64,000 nucleotides of DNA from Fibrella forsythiae (GTDB taxonomy: Bacteria; Bacteroidota; Bacteroidia; Cytophagales; Spirosomataceae), in assembly GCF_017353175.1 (NCBI RefSeq), contig NZ_JAFMYW010000010.1, positions 124,001 through 188,000 on the forward strand. The letters are read 5' to 3'. This document shows positions 1 through 9,540 of this stretch, in pieces. The translations under genes and the position numbers were made by a program. Numbering within the stretch: position 1 is the stretch's first letter; each line of letters opens with the position of its first letter. Under the pieces are notes generated by a model. The model did no database searches. It had not been told where the DNA came from and worked only from the letters and a program-made list of their open reading frames with translations.

Positions 1-1885
1 TCACAGTGAGTAGATCACTCGGGCAACCATCACTATTGGTCTGGGAAACGTAATAAGGTGTGCCCCCCTGATTTGCTGTAGAGGGCGATGGCGCCTGTGC
101 GAGACTTGTACTGTTAGGTGCGTTTGAGGTATACCACTTTATGTTTTCACCTGTAGCTGCTAACTGATACGAACTCTGACCCTGGCAGAAGTTGGCAATG
201 TTATTGTCATATGACGTCGTTGGTTTAGTTGGGGTGGCTTTTACTTGAACCGGTACAGCAAGAAAGTCGCTCTGGCAGTCGTTTCCATCTGTTTGCGTTA
301 CCTGATACGTGTATGAGCCTGACCTGGTTGGAGCTTGAGTAGTCGTATTTGAGATGAACGTACCCAGATTACTACCCCCGTCGGTATACCACCGTAGTTT
401 GTTGCCATTGGCTGTTAGTGAAGTAGGAGCTTGGGCTGAGCAGTATATATATGAACCCGACAACGTAGGTTTGCCAGGTAGTGCACGAACAAAAAAGGTC
501 AGCTCAGCGCTTTTCGTACTAACACAACCATTACCATCGGTTTGGGTTACTTCGTAAATAGTTTGACTGTTGGGCTGCGAAGTAGAGGGGCTTGGCGCGC
601 CGGGTAAAGGAGTATTGCTTCCCTTTACATACCAAGTTATCGAATTAGAACTCGACGACACTGTCAGTGCTCTTACAGACTCGTTCTGACAGACCGATAC
701 ATTCTGAACGCTAGGGGGGGTTGGCCGTTCATTGATTGTCACGTCAACGGTTTGTGATGGGCTTGAGCAACCATTTGCGTTTTCCTGCCTCACCTGATAC
801 TGCCCTGCCTGAGCGGTTGAACTCAGTGTGATAGAGGTGCTATTTATTGGCGTTGAATTCCCAGGAACAGTCCAAAAGATTGACGTGCCATTGCCGGTGG
901 TTTGAGCTGATAACGTTGTTGGTAAATCGTGCCGACAGATTGATAGACTCGTTTTAGAAACGTTAGGCGGAGAAGACGGTGGCGCGTCGTAAACACGAAT
1001 AAGAATTTCTTTCCGGCTGCTTTCACAGCCTGTTGAACTCAATTGACTAACGCTATAGCTATATAAGCCGGTAGTAGTAGGTGCTGATGGAGGAGAAGCC
1101 GACGTTGTGCTATTAGGCGGACTATACCACCGGAGCGAGGCTCCCGCTACGTTAGTTGATGCTGTTAAGGTGACTGGTGGGTTATTTGTAGGGCAGTAAA
1201 CTGCTGGTGGTGTTACTTTATCCGGTACTGGCGGAGGGTCTGATAAATACACAGTGAGAGCCGTTCGGGCGCTTAAACACTGGTTTATTTTCTGGGCGAT
1301 ATAATAAGTAAGTGAGGAGTTGGGCGTGCTAGAAGCGGTCGGTATAGAATAGGTGTTGCCCTGACTGATAGACGTAGACGTAGAGCCTGAATACCATTCC
1401 ACGTTGGTACCGGTAACCGAGATAGGTTGCGTTCCCGTATTAGCGCAGACTGCTAGGCTGTTTGTTGTGCCGACACTTAGTGAGGGTGTGCCAATAGCAA
1501 TGTTACTTGTAAAGGGACTAGTCCTTATAGGGCTACTTGACCGTATCCAGAACTTATAACCTGTAGCATAAGGCAATGTAGACAGGGAGGGTAACGTGCC
1601 TGATATTGTGAACGTGGAAGTGCCTATAGGCACAGCGCTTCCGTTAATATTGATAGGCGAAGAAGTATCACCGTTACCACTCGATAGTTGGAGCGCAAAG
1701 GAATTTGTGGCTGAAAACGAGCCTGTTGTTGTAAATGTTACCGAAACAGGCGATCCTGGACAGGGTGCAACTGGCGATATAGCGTTGATCGTAATGGTTT
1801 GCGACCAGGATAAACTACTGGTGGCAAGGCTACTTATGATGGCTAGCCACGCAGCTAGATAACGACGAGTAAAGAACCGATTCAT
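1..1885 (-). CDS. Secreted Ig-like repeat protein, N-terminal part (runs off window)
   Basis: An open frame reads leftward from the ATG at 1885 to the window edge, giving 628 codons with no stop, so the C-terminus is not visible. It begins with a signal peptide (MNRFFTRRYLAAWLAIISSL..., likely cut after SLSWSQ). The rest is made of repeats of about 80-100 residues that share a WY near the start, a proline-rich linker (PPxPP), a Tyr-x-Val-(S/T)-Gln strand and a Gly-Cys-x-Ser turn, as in bacterial Ig-like domains. It is rich in Ser, Thr, Pro and Asn. In Bacteroidota such proteins are usually large cell-surface or secreted adhesins exported by the type IX system, whose C-terminal sorting domain would lie outside this window. 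Surface location is an inference. A TACCTTTG box lies 37 nt upstream of the start. Confidence 0.8.
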   Translation of the reverse strand, partial: MNRFFTRRYLAAWLAIISSLATSSLSWSQTITINAISPVAPCPGSPVSVTFTTTGSFSATNSFALQLSSGNGDTSSPININGSAVPIGTSTFTISGTLPSLSTLPYATGYKFWIRSSSPIRTSPFTSNIAIGTPSLSVGTTNSLAVCANTGTQPISVTGTNVEWYSGSTSTSISQGNTYSIPTASSTPNSSLTYYIAQKINQCLSARTALTVYLSDPPPVPDKVTPPAVYCPTNNPPVTLTASTNVAGASLRWYSPPNSTTSASPPSAPTTTGLYSYSVSQLSSTGCESSRKEILIRVYDAPPSSPPNVSKTSLSICRHDLPTTLSAQTTGNGTSIFWTVPGNSTPINSTSITLSSTAQAGQYQVRQENANGCSSPSQTVDVTINERPTPPSVQNVSVCQNESVRALTVSSSSNSITWYVKGSNTPLPGAPSPSTSQPNSQTIYEVTQTDGNGCVSTKSAELTFFVRALPGKPTLSGSYIYCSAQAPTSLTANGNKLRWYTDGGSNLGTFISNTTTQAPTRSGSYTYQVTQTDGNDCQSDFLAVPVQVKATPTKPTTSYDNNIANFCQGQSSYQLAATGENIKWYTSNAPNSTSLAQAPSPSTANQGGTPYYVSQTNSDGCPSDLLTV

Positions 1886-1921
1886 ACTATGAATTTTATG
1901 AGTTAGATATGATACGTACCC

Positions 1922-1929
1922 CAAAGGTA
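1922..1929 (-). promoter_or_regulatory. -7 promoter box for the Ig-like repeat gene
   Basis: On the minus strand this reads TACCTTTG, an exact match to the Bacteroidota housekeeping -7 element TAnnTTTG. It lies 37 nt upstream of the ATG at 1885. The -33 element is weak. A 12-nt palindrome (TTTTAGCTAAAA, 1958-1969) lies upstream, of unknown meaning. Confidence 0.5.
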
Positions 1930-2045
1930 GGGTATTTAACCGGAGTCGAAGTCCACGTTTTAGCTAAAAAGCCGCCTCGAATCGTTGTTAAATCCAATTC
2001 CTGAACTAAAATGGAGTGTGCTCAAAAACCAGACCAGATTGACAT

Positions 2046-3596
2046 CTACTGTTGATCTATGTAGCTGGTCAGCCTTGAAATAGAGCGGATACCGAGCGAT
2101 TGGGCTTCCGGGCGGCGCATCATCAGGCAGTAGGCGTTATTAAAGCCCAATGGTTTTCCCCAGTGTAGTTGATACCGCCGGGTAAACTCCTGATCAACAT
2201 ACTTATATACGGCTTCTGGTTGCCCATTCAGGGAGTCTAGCACGGCGGATTTGGGTTGAAGGATCACCAGCAGCCCTGTGCCCGTATACTCAGGATAGAA
2301 ATCGATGGCACCCGTACGCAGGGCATCGAAGCAGAGTTGCGTACCACCAAAGCCAGTCTTCGACGCTACCCGTAGCGACGTATGCCCTTCGATTAGCTGC
2401 CGGTAGATCTCGGCCAGAATATACTGTTCGGTAAACACTTTCGAGCCCATGACCACCTGCCCTCGCCGAGGCCCCGAGGGCGAACGCAACAACCCGGCCC
2501 GGTTTAGGAATTCCCGCGCTACCCGCTCCGGCGACTGGTGCAGGTAATCGGCCCGGTAGTTCAGGTCGGTCATGATCGAGTCGGTAAGTCGACCTGCCAG
2601 ACGGTCGAGCGCCGGGCCAAGTTCCGGGTATGTTCTGAGCGTTGCTTCGCGCACAACCGGAGCGGCGGCATAGGGTGGGAACGCATGCTTGTCGTCATCG
2701 AGCACCACGAGGTTGAAGGCCTTGATACGTCCGTCTGTTGAATAGCCGCTGATCACGTCGACTTTTCGGGTACGTATGGCCTCGTACATCAGGCTTTGGT
2801 CGAGCAGACGGTTCGAGATGTTGAGGCCGTAGGTTTTCTGCAAACCCGGATACCCGTCGGCCCGTCCGCCAAACTCATGGGCGAAACCTGCCAGCAGCTT
2901 TGTTTGCCCGGCCCGTGGCAGCAGATAGGCCGACGATAATACCGGAAGCAGCAGTAGCCACAGGCCGGTCCGGCTGCGTAACTGCCCCCATTTAACCACC
3001 TGTAATCTGGCCAGGCCCCAATCGAAAAATACGGCCAGCAACGCCGCCGGAATAGCACCCGCCAGCATCATGTTGGTGTTATTCAGGGCAATGCCGCCGA
3101 AAATGAACTCGCCAAGCCCGCCTGCCGCCACGTAGGCCGCCAGCGTAGCCACGCCCACGTTGATCACCGTGGCCGTGCGGATTCCCGCAAAAATGACGGG
3201 AAGTGCCAGCGGCAGTTCAACCCGGCGTAATACCTGCCCATCCGTCATGCCCATGCCCCGTGCCGCTTCGGTTAGTGTTGGGTTTACTTCCGTAATGCCC
3301 ACGTACGTATTTCTGATGATAGGCAGTAACGCGTATAAGAACAGGGCCATCAATGCCGGACCAGCGCCAATGCCCAATAGCGGAATCAGGAAACCCAGGA
3401 GCGCAATGCTCGGCACGGTTTGCAACACGCCGGCCACACCCAGCACCACCGATGCTACCCGCCGCCGTTTGGCAATGAAAATTCCCAGTGGCAGACCAAT
3501 CAGTAAGGCCAGTAGCAGCGACCCAAACGTTAAGCCAATGTGGGTCATGGTCTGCTCGAGCAGTTTGGCAGCGTTTTCGCGTATAAATTCAAGCAT
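2046..3596 (-). CDS. OpuC-type osmolyte ABC transporter, fused permease and substrate-binding protein
   Basis: The protein has 516 aa. Residues about 1-205 form a ProW/OpuBB-type inner-membrane permease with several hydrophobic helices and the EAA loop (EAARGMGMTDGQVLRRVELP) that contacts the ATPase. Residues about 235-516 form an OpuAC-type binding domain, recognisable from GSKVFTEQYILAEI and DFYPEYTGTGL. Fusion of permease and receptor is known in several quaternary-amine importers, where the receptor is tethered on the outer face. The family takes up glycine betaine, choline, carnitine or proline betaine; the exact substrate cannot be read here. The ATPase gene lies 76 nt upstream on the same strand, so the two probably form one operon. 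The start is an ATG. Confidence 0.88.
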   Translation of the reverse strand: MLEFIRENAAKLLEQTMTHIGLTFGSLLLALLIGLPLGIFIAKRRRVASVVLGVAGVLQTVPSIALLGFLIPLLGIGAGPALMALFLYALLPIIRNTYVGITEVNPTLTEAARGMGMTDGQVLRRVELPLALPVIFAGIRTATVINVGVATLAAYVAAGGLGEFIFGGIALNNTNMMLAGAIPAALLAVFFDWGLARLQVVKWGQLRSRTGLWLLLLPVLSSAYLLPRAGQTKLLAGFAHEFGGRADGYPGLQKTYGLNISNRLLDQSLMYEAIRTRKVDVISGYSTDGRIKAFNLVVLDDDKHAFPPYAAAPVVREATLRTYPELGPALDRLAGRLTDSIMTDLNYRADYLHQSPERVAREFLNRAGLLRSPSGPRRGQVVMGSKVFTEQYILAEIYRQLIEGHTSLRVASKTGFGGTQLCFDALRTGAIDFYPEYTGTGLLVILQPKSAVLDSLNGQPEAVYKYVDQEFTRRYQLHWGKPLGFNNAYCLMMRRPEAQSLGIRSISRLTSYIDQQ

Positions 3597-3672
3597 AAAT
3601 CAAGGATCAGTTACCCGTGAATAAGTATCAGTGGCTACCGTATGGAACGTGCCATAGCAGCACTGATAACTG

Positions 3673-4404
3673 TTACAGTGCCATGTATTCTTTAACGAAA
3701 TCGGTAGCTGGCTGGTCGCTTAACTCGCTGGGTGGCCCAAGTTGAACGATCCGGCCGGCGTCCATGAGGGCAATTCGGTCGCCGAGGTTGACGGCTTCGC
3801 GCACGTCGTGGGTAACCAGCACAATGGTTTTCTGTTGCAGCGCTTCCAGTTCCCGAAATTCACGGCGAATGGCGGCGCGGGTAATAGGATCGAGCGCGCC
3901 GAAGGGTTCATCCATCAGAATGATCGGCGGGTCGGCAGCCAGGGCGCGGGCCAGGCCGATGCGCTGGCGCTGACCTCCGCTGAGCTGATCGGGGAAACGC
4001 AGCAGCACGGAATCGGGCAGGCGGAGCATCGCCAGCAGTTCCTGGGTACGTTGCTTCATTCGGCCGTCGTCCCAGCCGAGCAGGCGCGGCACTACGGCAA
4101 TGTTGTCGGCCACGGTATAATGCGGGAACAGCCCGGCATCCTGAATAACGTACCCAATACTTCGGCGTAATAGGTGTGGTTCCTGCTGCCGGATATCCAC
4201 GCCGTTGATGGCGATCGTGCCCGAATCGGCGTCGATCAGGCGGTTCAGCATCTTTAATGTTGTGGTTTTACCGCAGCCCGACGTACCCAGCAGTACCAAT
4301 GTTTCGCCCGCCGGAATTGTCAGTGTAAGGTTATCAACAACGGCCCGGTCGTGGTAGCGCTTGGTTACGTTAGTCAGGCAAATGGCAGAAGTAGCATCGT
4401 TCAT
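3673..4404 (-). CDS. OpuC-type osmolyte ABC transporter, ATP-binding protein
   Basis: This is a 243-aa ABC ATPase with Walker A (GTSGCGKTT), Q-loop (YVIQDAGLFPHYTVADN), signature LSGGQRQR, Walker B followed by DEPFGALDP, and switch histidine (VTHD). The sequence resembles the OpuCA/ProV branch that energises glycine betaine and related importers. It has no C-terminal CBS pair, so osmosensing by CBS domains as in OpuA is not expected. A GTG 18 nt upstream (4422) would add six residues; the ATG at 4404 is preferred. It lies just upstream of the fused permease/receptor gene on the same strand. Confidence 0.85.
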   Translation of the reverse strand: MNDATSAICLTNVTKRYHDRAVVDNLTLTIPAGETLVLLGTSGCGKTTTLKMLNRLIDADSGTIAINGVDIRQQEPHLLRRSIGYVIQDAGLFPHYTVADNIAVVPRLLGWDDGRMKQRTQELLAMLRLPDSVLLRFPDQLSGGQRQRIGLARALAADPPIILMDEPFGALDPITRAAIRREFRELEALQQKTIVLVTHDVREAVNLGDRIALMDAGRIVQLGPPSELSDQPATDFVKEYMAL

Positions 4405-4595
4405 GAAAGACAGGGTGTCCACTGCTTATGGCTGTTGACACAATAAGCTAACCCCAAAGCGTGCGGTTTTGATTATACGCCAGGCGCCGTTGGGCTAAAT
4501 CACCGGCCGTTGGGTACGTTGTCGGTACGTTCAGTAAAAATAGCTGGAACAACGTAAATAGGCTACGTACTGGCAGGCGTACCTTGCCGTTGTGG

Positions 4596-7568
4596 ATGGT
4601 CATCGTTGCCAGTCATCGTCACCTGTTTCGGTCTATGCTTATTCTTCGCGCCCGATTGGCTTTGTTTGTTCAACAACAGGCGGCCAACCGTGTATTCTGG
4701 CTTGTTCTGACCGGACTAACCGCCGCCCTGATTGGCTTTGTGGAACGGCAATTCAATGGCGGCGACCTTCATTCGCTGGCCGGCCAGTATGTCGACACGG
4801 GCGTCAATCCGACGATACTCATCAGGGATTGGCCAGCCGAACGTAGTTGGCTGGCGTGGCTGGATTTAACCGTCGATACGTTACTTTTTCTGCCGGCCTA
4901 TACGCTCACGCTGGCTATCTGGTGCCGGTACTTTTCTTACCATAGTTTGTTTGTCACCAATCGGTTTCGGCCGCTCCTGAAACTGGTTATGCAGTGTGCT
5001 GGCCGCTGGATCAGGCGGTTGCTGGTTGTGGCTGCGTTGGCCGACCTGCTCGAGAACGTGACCATGATGGGCTGGCTGCTGGCCTACCCCGGGCCCTTGG
5101 CGGGCGGGGCTATACTGCTGTTGCGGCTATTGAAGTTTATACCGGCCGGGGCCGCCGTTTTTTTTATTCTGCTTCATCCGTTGGGCATCATGCTGTCGAT
5201 CCGTGAAGCATTTTTCCGGCTCATTGGTATCGATCGGTACAATCAGGCTGACGTTCGCCACCGACTGATGCACCACATAAACCGGCGTCGTCAGACTGAT
5301 CTGGACATTCGGAATGCCGTACTTCGGTTCAAGCACGATAAGGCATTTACCCCGCCGCCGCCGCTATCGTTCGGTGCGTATGTTTCTACCCTCTGGAAGG
5401 GCTTTCTGAACGTGCAATTTGTGGTATATCTGCTGCTGGCCATGTTTGGCGTTTTTCAGCTCGATCAGTTCGACGAACTTTTCTATTTCCTGCTGACCGA
5501 ACAACGTGGCCTGTGGGTAGTGCTGTTTACGCTTATTGCGCTTTGTCTGTGGAGCGGCATGGTGTATGTGAGCAGTAAAATTCTGCTGTTCATCCAGCCT
5601 AATTTTTTCGAGGGCGTTGATCCCGATAAAGTAGACTCAACGGCCCGGGCGCTCGACAAAATAGGGGCTGAACTGCGGCTGCTTCGCAACACGCCTCTTT
5701 GGCTATCGCATGTGCCGTTTTTGTTACTGTTCCTGACCCTTGCCCTCAACTTTGGTCGTCTGGCGTCTGTGGAGCAGAAAACGCCGGATTTCGCCTTTAA
5801 ATACGTTTCCATTCTGCTGGCACTATCGGTCGTTTATGTGCTGTTTGCGATCGTTATCCACCGGATTCATTACTATTCCGACAAAGAAACCCGGCCCGAG
5901 CGGCGCTGGTCGTTTGCGCTGTTCAAGCCCGATTCGCCCGCCAGCGATTATGCCCTGCTTGTGGATAGGGCTCCTTACAGTATCCTGTATGGGCAGGGCG
6001 TGCTGGTTATCCTGATGCTGCTATTTCTGCCTTCTGCTACCGGCCTGATCCTGTCGAAAGGCATTGGCCTTTATGCCATCGTTATGATCTGGCTCACTGG
6101 CCTGGCCTACATGGGTACGTTGCTGTATCAGTTCAACCAACTACCCAAATACCCCGTTCTGGTAGGTCTGCTGCTTGCCGTGCTGGCCTTTTCGCGCTTC
6201 AACGACAACAGCGATATTCGGCAAAGTCCGGTTAAGCTGAATGCGAAGACCGGCGAACCCGACACAACGGCTCGCCGCCCCAGTGTGGAGGCCTACTATA
6301 CCCACTGGCTGAAAACCCGGCACGCCTTCACCGACACCAGTACCCTGCCTGTGGTGGTCATTGCTACGGCCGGCGGCGGTATTCGGGCTGCCGCCTGGAC
6401 AACCGAATCGCTGATTGCGTTGAACAAACAGATACCCGGCTTCGATCACCACGTATTGGCCATCAGCGGAGTATCGGGCGGTGGGGTCGGTGCGGCTACC
6501 TACGTGGCTGTTCTGGGTGGTCAGGCAACGGTTCCTGTCAGCCAGTCGCTCACCTCGTTTCCCGACAGTATTACGGCGCATCTGCGAAGTGTGGTGACCG
6601 AAGACCTGGTATCGCCTGCGGTGGCGTCGATGCTGTTCCGGGGAGGAATTCATAACTTCATTCCGTTTCCGCTACACGCCATTGACCGGAACCGCTGGCT
6701 CGAAGATGCCTGGGAACAACGCCTGCTGACAAGCACTAATATACCGAATGATGGCGTACGGGGCCAGCTTACCGAATCATTTCTGTCGCTCTGGCCCGAC
6801 AGTACCACGCTGACGACCGATTCGCTGAATCTGCCCGCCCTGCTGCTGAATGGGGCCGTGGCCGAAACGGGTCAGAAAATTGTGATGAGCAACCTCGATC
6901 TGGGCAATACCAGCGACCGGCAAAACCCATTCTACGACGTAGCCGATCTCTTTGCCAGCACAGGCCACGATGTTCCCTACAAAACGGCTACATTTCTCTG
7001 CGCCCGGTTTCCGTTCGTAACCAGCGGCGGCAAAGCGAAGGGTGTGCTGCCCAACATCACAACCGACGTTCGGCAGACCAGTTACCACATTATTGACGGC
7101 GGCTATGCCGAGAACACGGGTATCGTCACGGCGGTGCAACTGATCAAAAAACTGCAGCGCATCAGCGAAAGTCTGAGCAAGCCGGCGGCGGGTCGGGCTA
7201 CGCTTCGCAGACCGGTGGCTTATTACCTGCTGTTTCTGCCCAACTATGCTGCCTCAGAAGCGAAGGGTTCGGTGAATACGTTCCGTTTTCTGGTTGAACC
7301 GGTGAAAGGATTTCTGAATACATGGGACCGGAACGGGGTTAGCCTCGACCAGCTTATCGGCCGTACATTGCAGGGCGACAGGCGCGCGCTTAGTTTCGAT
7401 TACGCCAGCCTGATGCTCAACACAAAGAAACACCGGTATCCGCTGGGCTGGTATATTTCGCCTACGGCCGTCGGTAAAATGGCCGGTCAGGCGCAGGTCG
7501 ATGTGGGGCGTCAACTGGCTGATTCTACCTCAATTTTCAGGCAATTGAAGCGACAAATCCATCCCTGA
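4596..7568 (+). CDS. Multispanning membrane protein with C-terminal patatin-like phospholipase domain
   Basis: From the ATG at 4596 this is 990 aa; a TTG at 4584 and an ATG at 4635 are alternatives. The first ~540 residues hold many hydrophobic segments, in two blocks around residues 20-210 and 270-540. The C-terminal ~400 residues carry patatin hallmarks: an oxyanion-type glycine run GGGIRAAAW, the nucleophile elbow GVSGG (Ser about 627) and IIDGGYAENTG with the dyad Asp about 834. Patatins are Ser/Asp acyl hydrolases acting on phospholipids. The membrane domain probably holds the enzyme at the inner membrane, but which side the active site faces is not shown. It is transcribed divergently from the Opu operon. 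Confidence 0.8.
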   Translation: MVIVASHRHLFRSMLILRARLALFVQQQAANRVFWLVLTGLTAALIGFVERQFNGGDLHSLAGQYVDTGVNPTILIRDWPAERSWLAWLDLTVDTLLFLPAYTLTLAIWCRYFSYHSLFVTNRFRPLLKLVMQCAGRWIRRLLVVAALADLLENVTMMGWLLAYPGPLAGGAILLLRLLKFIPAGAAVFFILLHPLGIMLSIREAFFRLIGIDRYNQADVRHRLMHHINRRRQTDLDIRNAVLRFKHDKAFTPPPPLSFGAYVSTLWKGFLNVQFVVYLLLAMFGVFQLDQFDELFYFLLTEQRGLWVVLFTLIALCLWSGMVYVSSKILLFIQPNFFEGVDPDKVDSTARALDKIGAELRLLRNTPLWLSHVPFLLLFLTLALNFGRLASVEQKTPDFAFKYVSILLALSVVYVLFAIVIHRIHYYSDKETRPERRWSFALFKPDSPASDYALLVDRAPYSILYGQGVLVILMLLFLPSATGLILSKGIGLYAIVMIWLTGLAYMGTLLYQFNQLPKYPVLVGLLLAVLAFSRFNDNSDIRQSPVKLNAKTGEPDTTARRPSVEAYYTHWLKTRHAFTDTSTLPVVVIATAGGGIRAAAWTTESLIALNKQIPGFDHHVLAISGVSGGGVGAATYVAVLGGQATVPVSQSLTSFPDSITAHLRSVVTEDLVSPAVASMLFRGGIHNFIPFPLHAIDRNRWLEDAWEQRLLTSTNIPNDGVRGQLTESFLSLWPDSTTLTTDSLNLPALLLNGAVAETGQKIVMSNLDLGNTSDRQNPFYDVADLFASTGHDVPYKTATFLCARFPFVTSGGKAKGVLPNITTDVRQTSYHIIDGGYAENTGIVTAVQLIKKLQRISESLSKPAAGRATLRRPVAYYLLFLPNYAASEAKGSVNTFRFLVEPVKGFLNTWDRNGVSLDQLIGRTLQGDRRALSFDYASLMLNTKKHRYPLGWYISPTAVGKMAGQAQVDVGRQLADSTSIFRQLKRQIHP

Positions 7569-7891
7569 AGCCTCGCCGCAGCTCCCCGCCCTGAAGGGTA
7601 CTCGCTATCGCCCGAGCGTTGCCAACGCGAAGTGACTATCGCGCCAGCAGTTACTCTTCAGAGTGGGACGGGGCACCAATGGATGGGTTAGCTCTAATTC
7701 AGAAGAAAGGTGGAGTTAGATGATTGATTATGAGTCTGTTGGTGTTCTGAAATGTGGCTTATGCACACTCGTTTCAGTTTCGAAAGAAGTATGGGTTAGG
7801 TACGTTGCCTGCCTACTGATTTCATTGTAAAAATCGCTTGGAAAAGCCGCAAAAAAGTCTTAATTTTATTGAGTTAAACAACCCCGTAAAC
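7569..7891 (+). other. Intergenic region upstream of recA
   Basis: This is 323 nt with no convincing gene. It holds imperfect repeats around 7575-7670 and a copy of AGGTACGTT at about 7798. I could not identify a clear TAnnTTTG promoter or a LexA-type palindrome for recA. Confidence 0.4.
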
Positions 7892-8980
7892 ATGGCAAAA
7901 TCCGATTCTGCTACGGCCACAGCAACTGCTAATGACAACAAGCTGAAAGCCCTTCAGACAACTATTGAGAAACTAGATAAAGCGTTTGGCAAAGGAACCG
8001 TTATGCGGCTGAGCGAGAGCAAAGTCGTTGACGTACCTGTTATCTCAACAGGCTCGCTAGGCCTTGATCTTGCCCTTGGCATTGGTGGTTTACCACGCGG
8101 CCGGGTCGTTGAAATATACGGTCCTGAATCGTCGGGTAAAACCACGTTGACGATGCATGCCATTGCCGAAGCCCAAAAACTAGGTGGCCTTGCCGCCTTC
8201 ATCGACGCCGAACACGCTTTCGACCGGACGTATGCCGAGAAGCTGGGTATCGATGTAAATAACCTGCTGATTGCCCAGCCCGATAACGGCGAACAGGCGC
8301 TCGAAATCACCGAGCACCTGATTAGCTCCGGTGCCATCGATATTATCGTCATTGACTCCGTTGCCGCTCTGGTACCAAAAGCAGAGATCGAAGGTGAAAT
8401 GGGCGAGAGCAAAATGGGTCTTCAGGCTCGTCTGATGTCGCAGGCGCTGCGGAAACTGACGGGTACGATCAATAAAACCCAGTGCTGCTGCATTTTCATC
8501 AACCAGTTGCGTGAAAAGATCGGTGTGATGTTCGGTAACCCCGAAACAACAACCGGTGGTAACGCCCTGAAATTCTACGCATCCGTTCGCCTTGATATCC
8601 GTCGTATCGGGCAGATCAAAGAGGGCGCCGATAACGTAGTGGGTAACCGGACCAAAGTGAAAGTGGTGAAGAACAAACTGGCGGCTCCCTTCAAAGTCGT
8701 TGAGTTCGATATCATGTATGGTCAGGGTATCTCGAAAGTAGGTGAGATTCTTGACCTCGCCGTTGAGATGGAGATCGTGAAAAAATCCGGCTCATGGTTC
8801 TCATATGGCACCAGCCGTCTGGCACAGGGTCGGGATGCCGTGAAAGACCTGATCCTCGACAATCCCGAGTTGATGGCCGAACTGGAAGGCAAGATCCGCG
8901 CGAAAATCTCTGAAGACCAAAACGCCCTCCTCGACCCAATGGGTGCCGTTGAAGAGGAAGACGAAGTGGCTGAATTATAA
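7892..8980 (+). CDS. recA: Recombinase RecA
   Basis: The protein has 362 aa. RecA binds single-stranded DNA as an ATP-dependent filament, drives homologous pairing and strand exchange, and in many bacteria triggers LexA cleavage. Visible motifs are [13 protein letters not shown], Walker [10 protein letters not shown] (residues 77-85), FIDAEHAFD, the Walker B-like [10 protein letters not shown], the L2 loop region [21 protein letters not shown] and [14 protein letters not shown]. The C-terminal tail is acidic (EEEDEVAEL), as usual. The frame is open upstream to a TTG at 7838, but the ATG at 7892 gives the normal family N-terminus (MAKSDSATA) and is preferred. The gene appears monocistronic and is followed by a strong terminator hairpin. 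Confidence 0.97.
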   Translation: MAKSDSATATATANDNKLKALQTTIEKLDKAFGKGTVMRLSESKVVDVPVISTGSLGLDLALGIGGLPRGRVVEIYGPESSGKTTLTMHAIAEAQKLGGLAAFIDAEHAFDRTYAEKLGIDVNNLLIAQPDNGEQALEITEHLISSGAIDIIVIDSVAALVPKAEIEGEMGESKMGLQARLMSQALRKLTGTINKTQCCCIFINQLREKIGVMFGNPETTTGGNALKFYASVRLDIRRIGQIKEGADNVVGNRTKVKVVKNKLAAPFKVVEFDIMYGQGISKVGEILDLAVEMEIVKKSGSWFSYGTSRLAQGRDAVKDLILDNPELMAELEGKIRAKISEDQNALLDPMGAVEEEDEVAEL

Positions 8981-9005
8981 GTTTAGCCGTTTAGCCGCTT
9001 TTATG

Positions 9006-9042
9006 AAAAGGGCCGTTTCTTAAGTGGAAACGGCCCTTTTTT
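9006..9042 (+). terminator. Rho-independent terminator after recA
   Basis: A perfect 14-bp stem (AAAAGGGCCGTTTC, 9006-9019, with GAAACGGCCCTTTT, 9027-9040) encloses a 7-nt loop and ends in a T run. It starts 25 nt after the recA stop. Confidence 0.9.
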
Positions 9043-9111
9043 GCTGCCTTTACCACTGCAGCGAGAGGAATATGCGATAGCTTCCCAAACTTGAAATAAC
9101 ATAACACCAGC

Positions 9112-9516
9112 ATGGAGGAAGATCCTGATTTTGAATTGAAAATTAGTGCAACAATTCATGGTGAAGATTTTATGCCTCGTAAGCTTCTGTCAATGAGCAA
9201 ATTGATATTTGATGATTGCCAAGAGAAGGGGGATGAATACGTGCGTAAAACGCATAAGGGTATTCACCAAAGCGGTTTGGCTACGCTCTCTGTAGCCGTA
9301 AAATCGCTATCAGAGAGGAATAGTCAGTTCGATAGCTTGCTCGCTATGATTGTTGATAACTATAAAGCTATTAAAGATAGCGGTGGCATTAGCATTAGTA
9401 TTTGGGTAGCTGTTTTCCGCTCGATACAGGGAAATTGGGAAGCTACACCGGAGCAAATTCAAAAGATAGCGTCGTTCAACGGTTCGCTGGCCGTTACGTA
9501 CTACAGAGAAGCCTAG
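9112..9516 (+). CDS. Small uncharacterised protein (distantly DUF4279-like)
   Basis: This is a 134-aa soluble protein with no signal peptide. The layout, with a beta-strand start (FELKISATI), a central helix-rich part (LATLSVAVKSLSERNSQFDSL) and a C-terminal segment ending LAVTYYREA, loosely recalls DUF4279 proteins, some of which act as immunity proteins. I do not recognise it with certainty. It stands alone between recA and rnc, is clearly more AT-rich than its neighbours and lacks an operon partner, which would fit an acquired gene. Confidence 0.55.
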   Translation: MEEDPDFELKISATIHGEDFMPRKLLSMSKLIFDDCQEKGDEYVRKTHKGIHQSGLATLSVAVKSLSERNSQFDSLLAMIVDNYKAIKDSGGISISIWVAVFRSIQGNWEATPEQIQKIASFNGSLAVTYYREA

Positions 9517-9540
9517 ATTAATCCAGCAACGTACCTGCGC

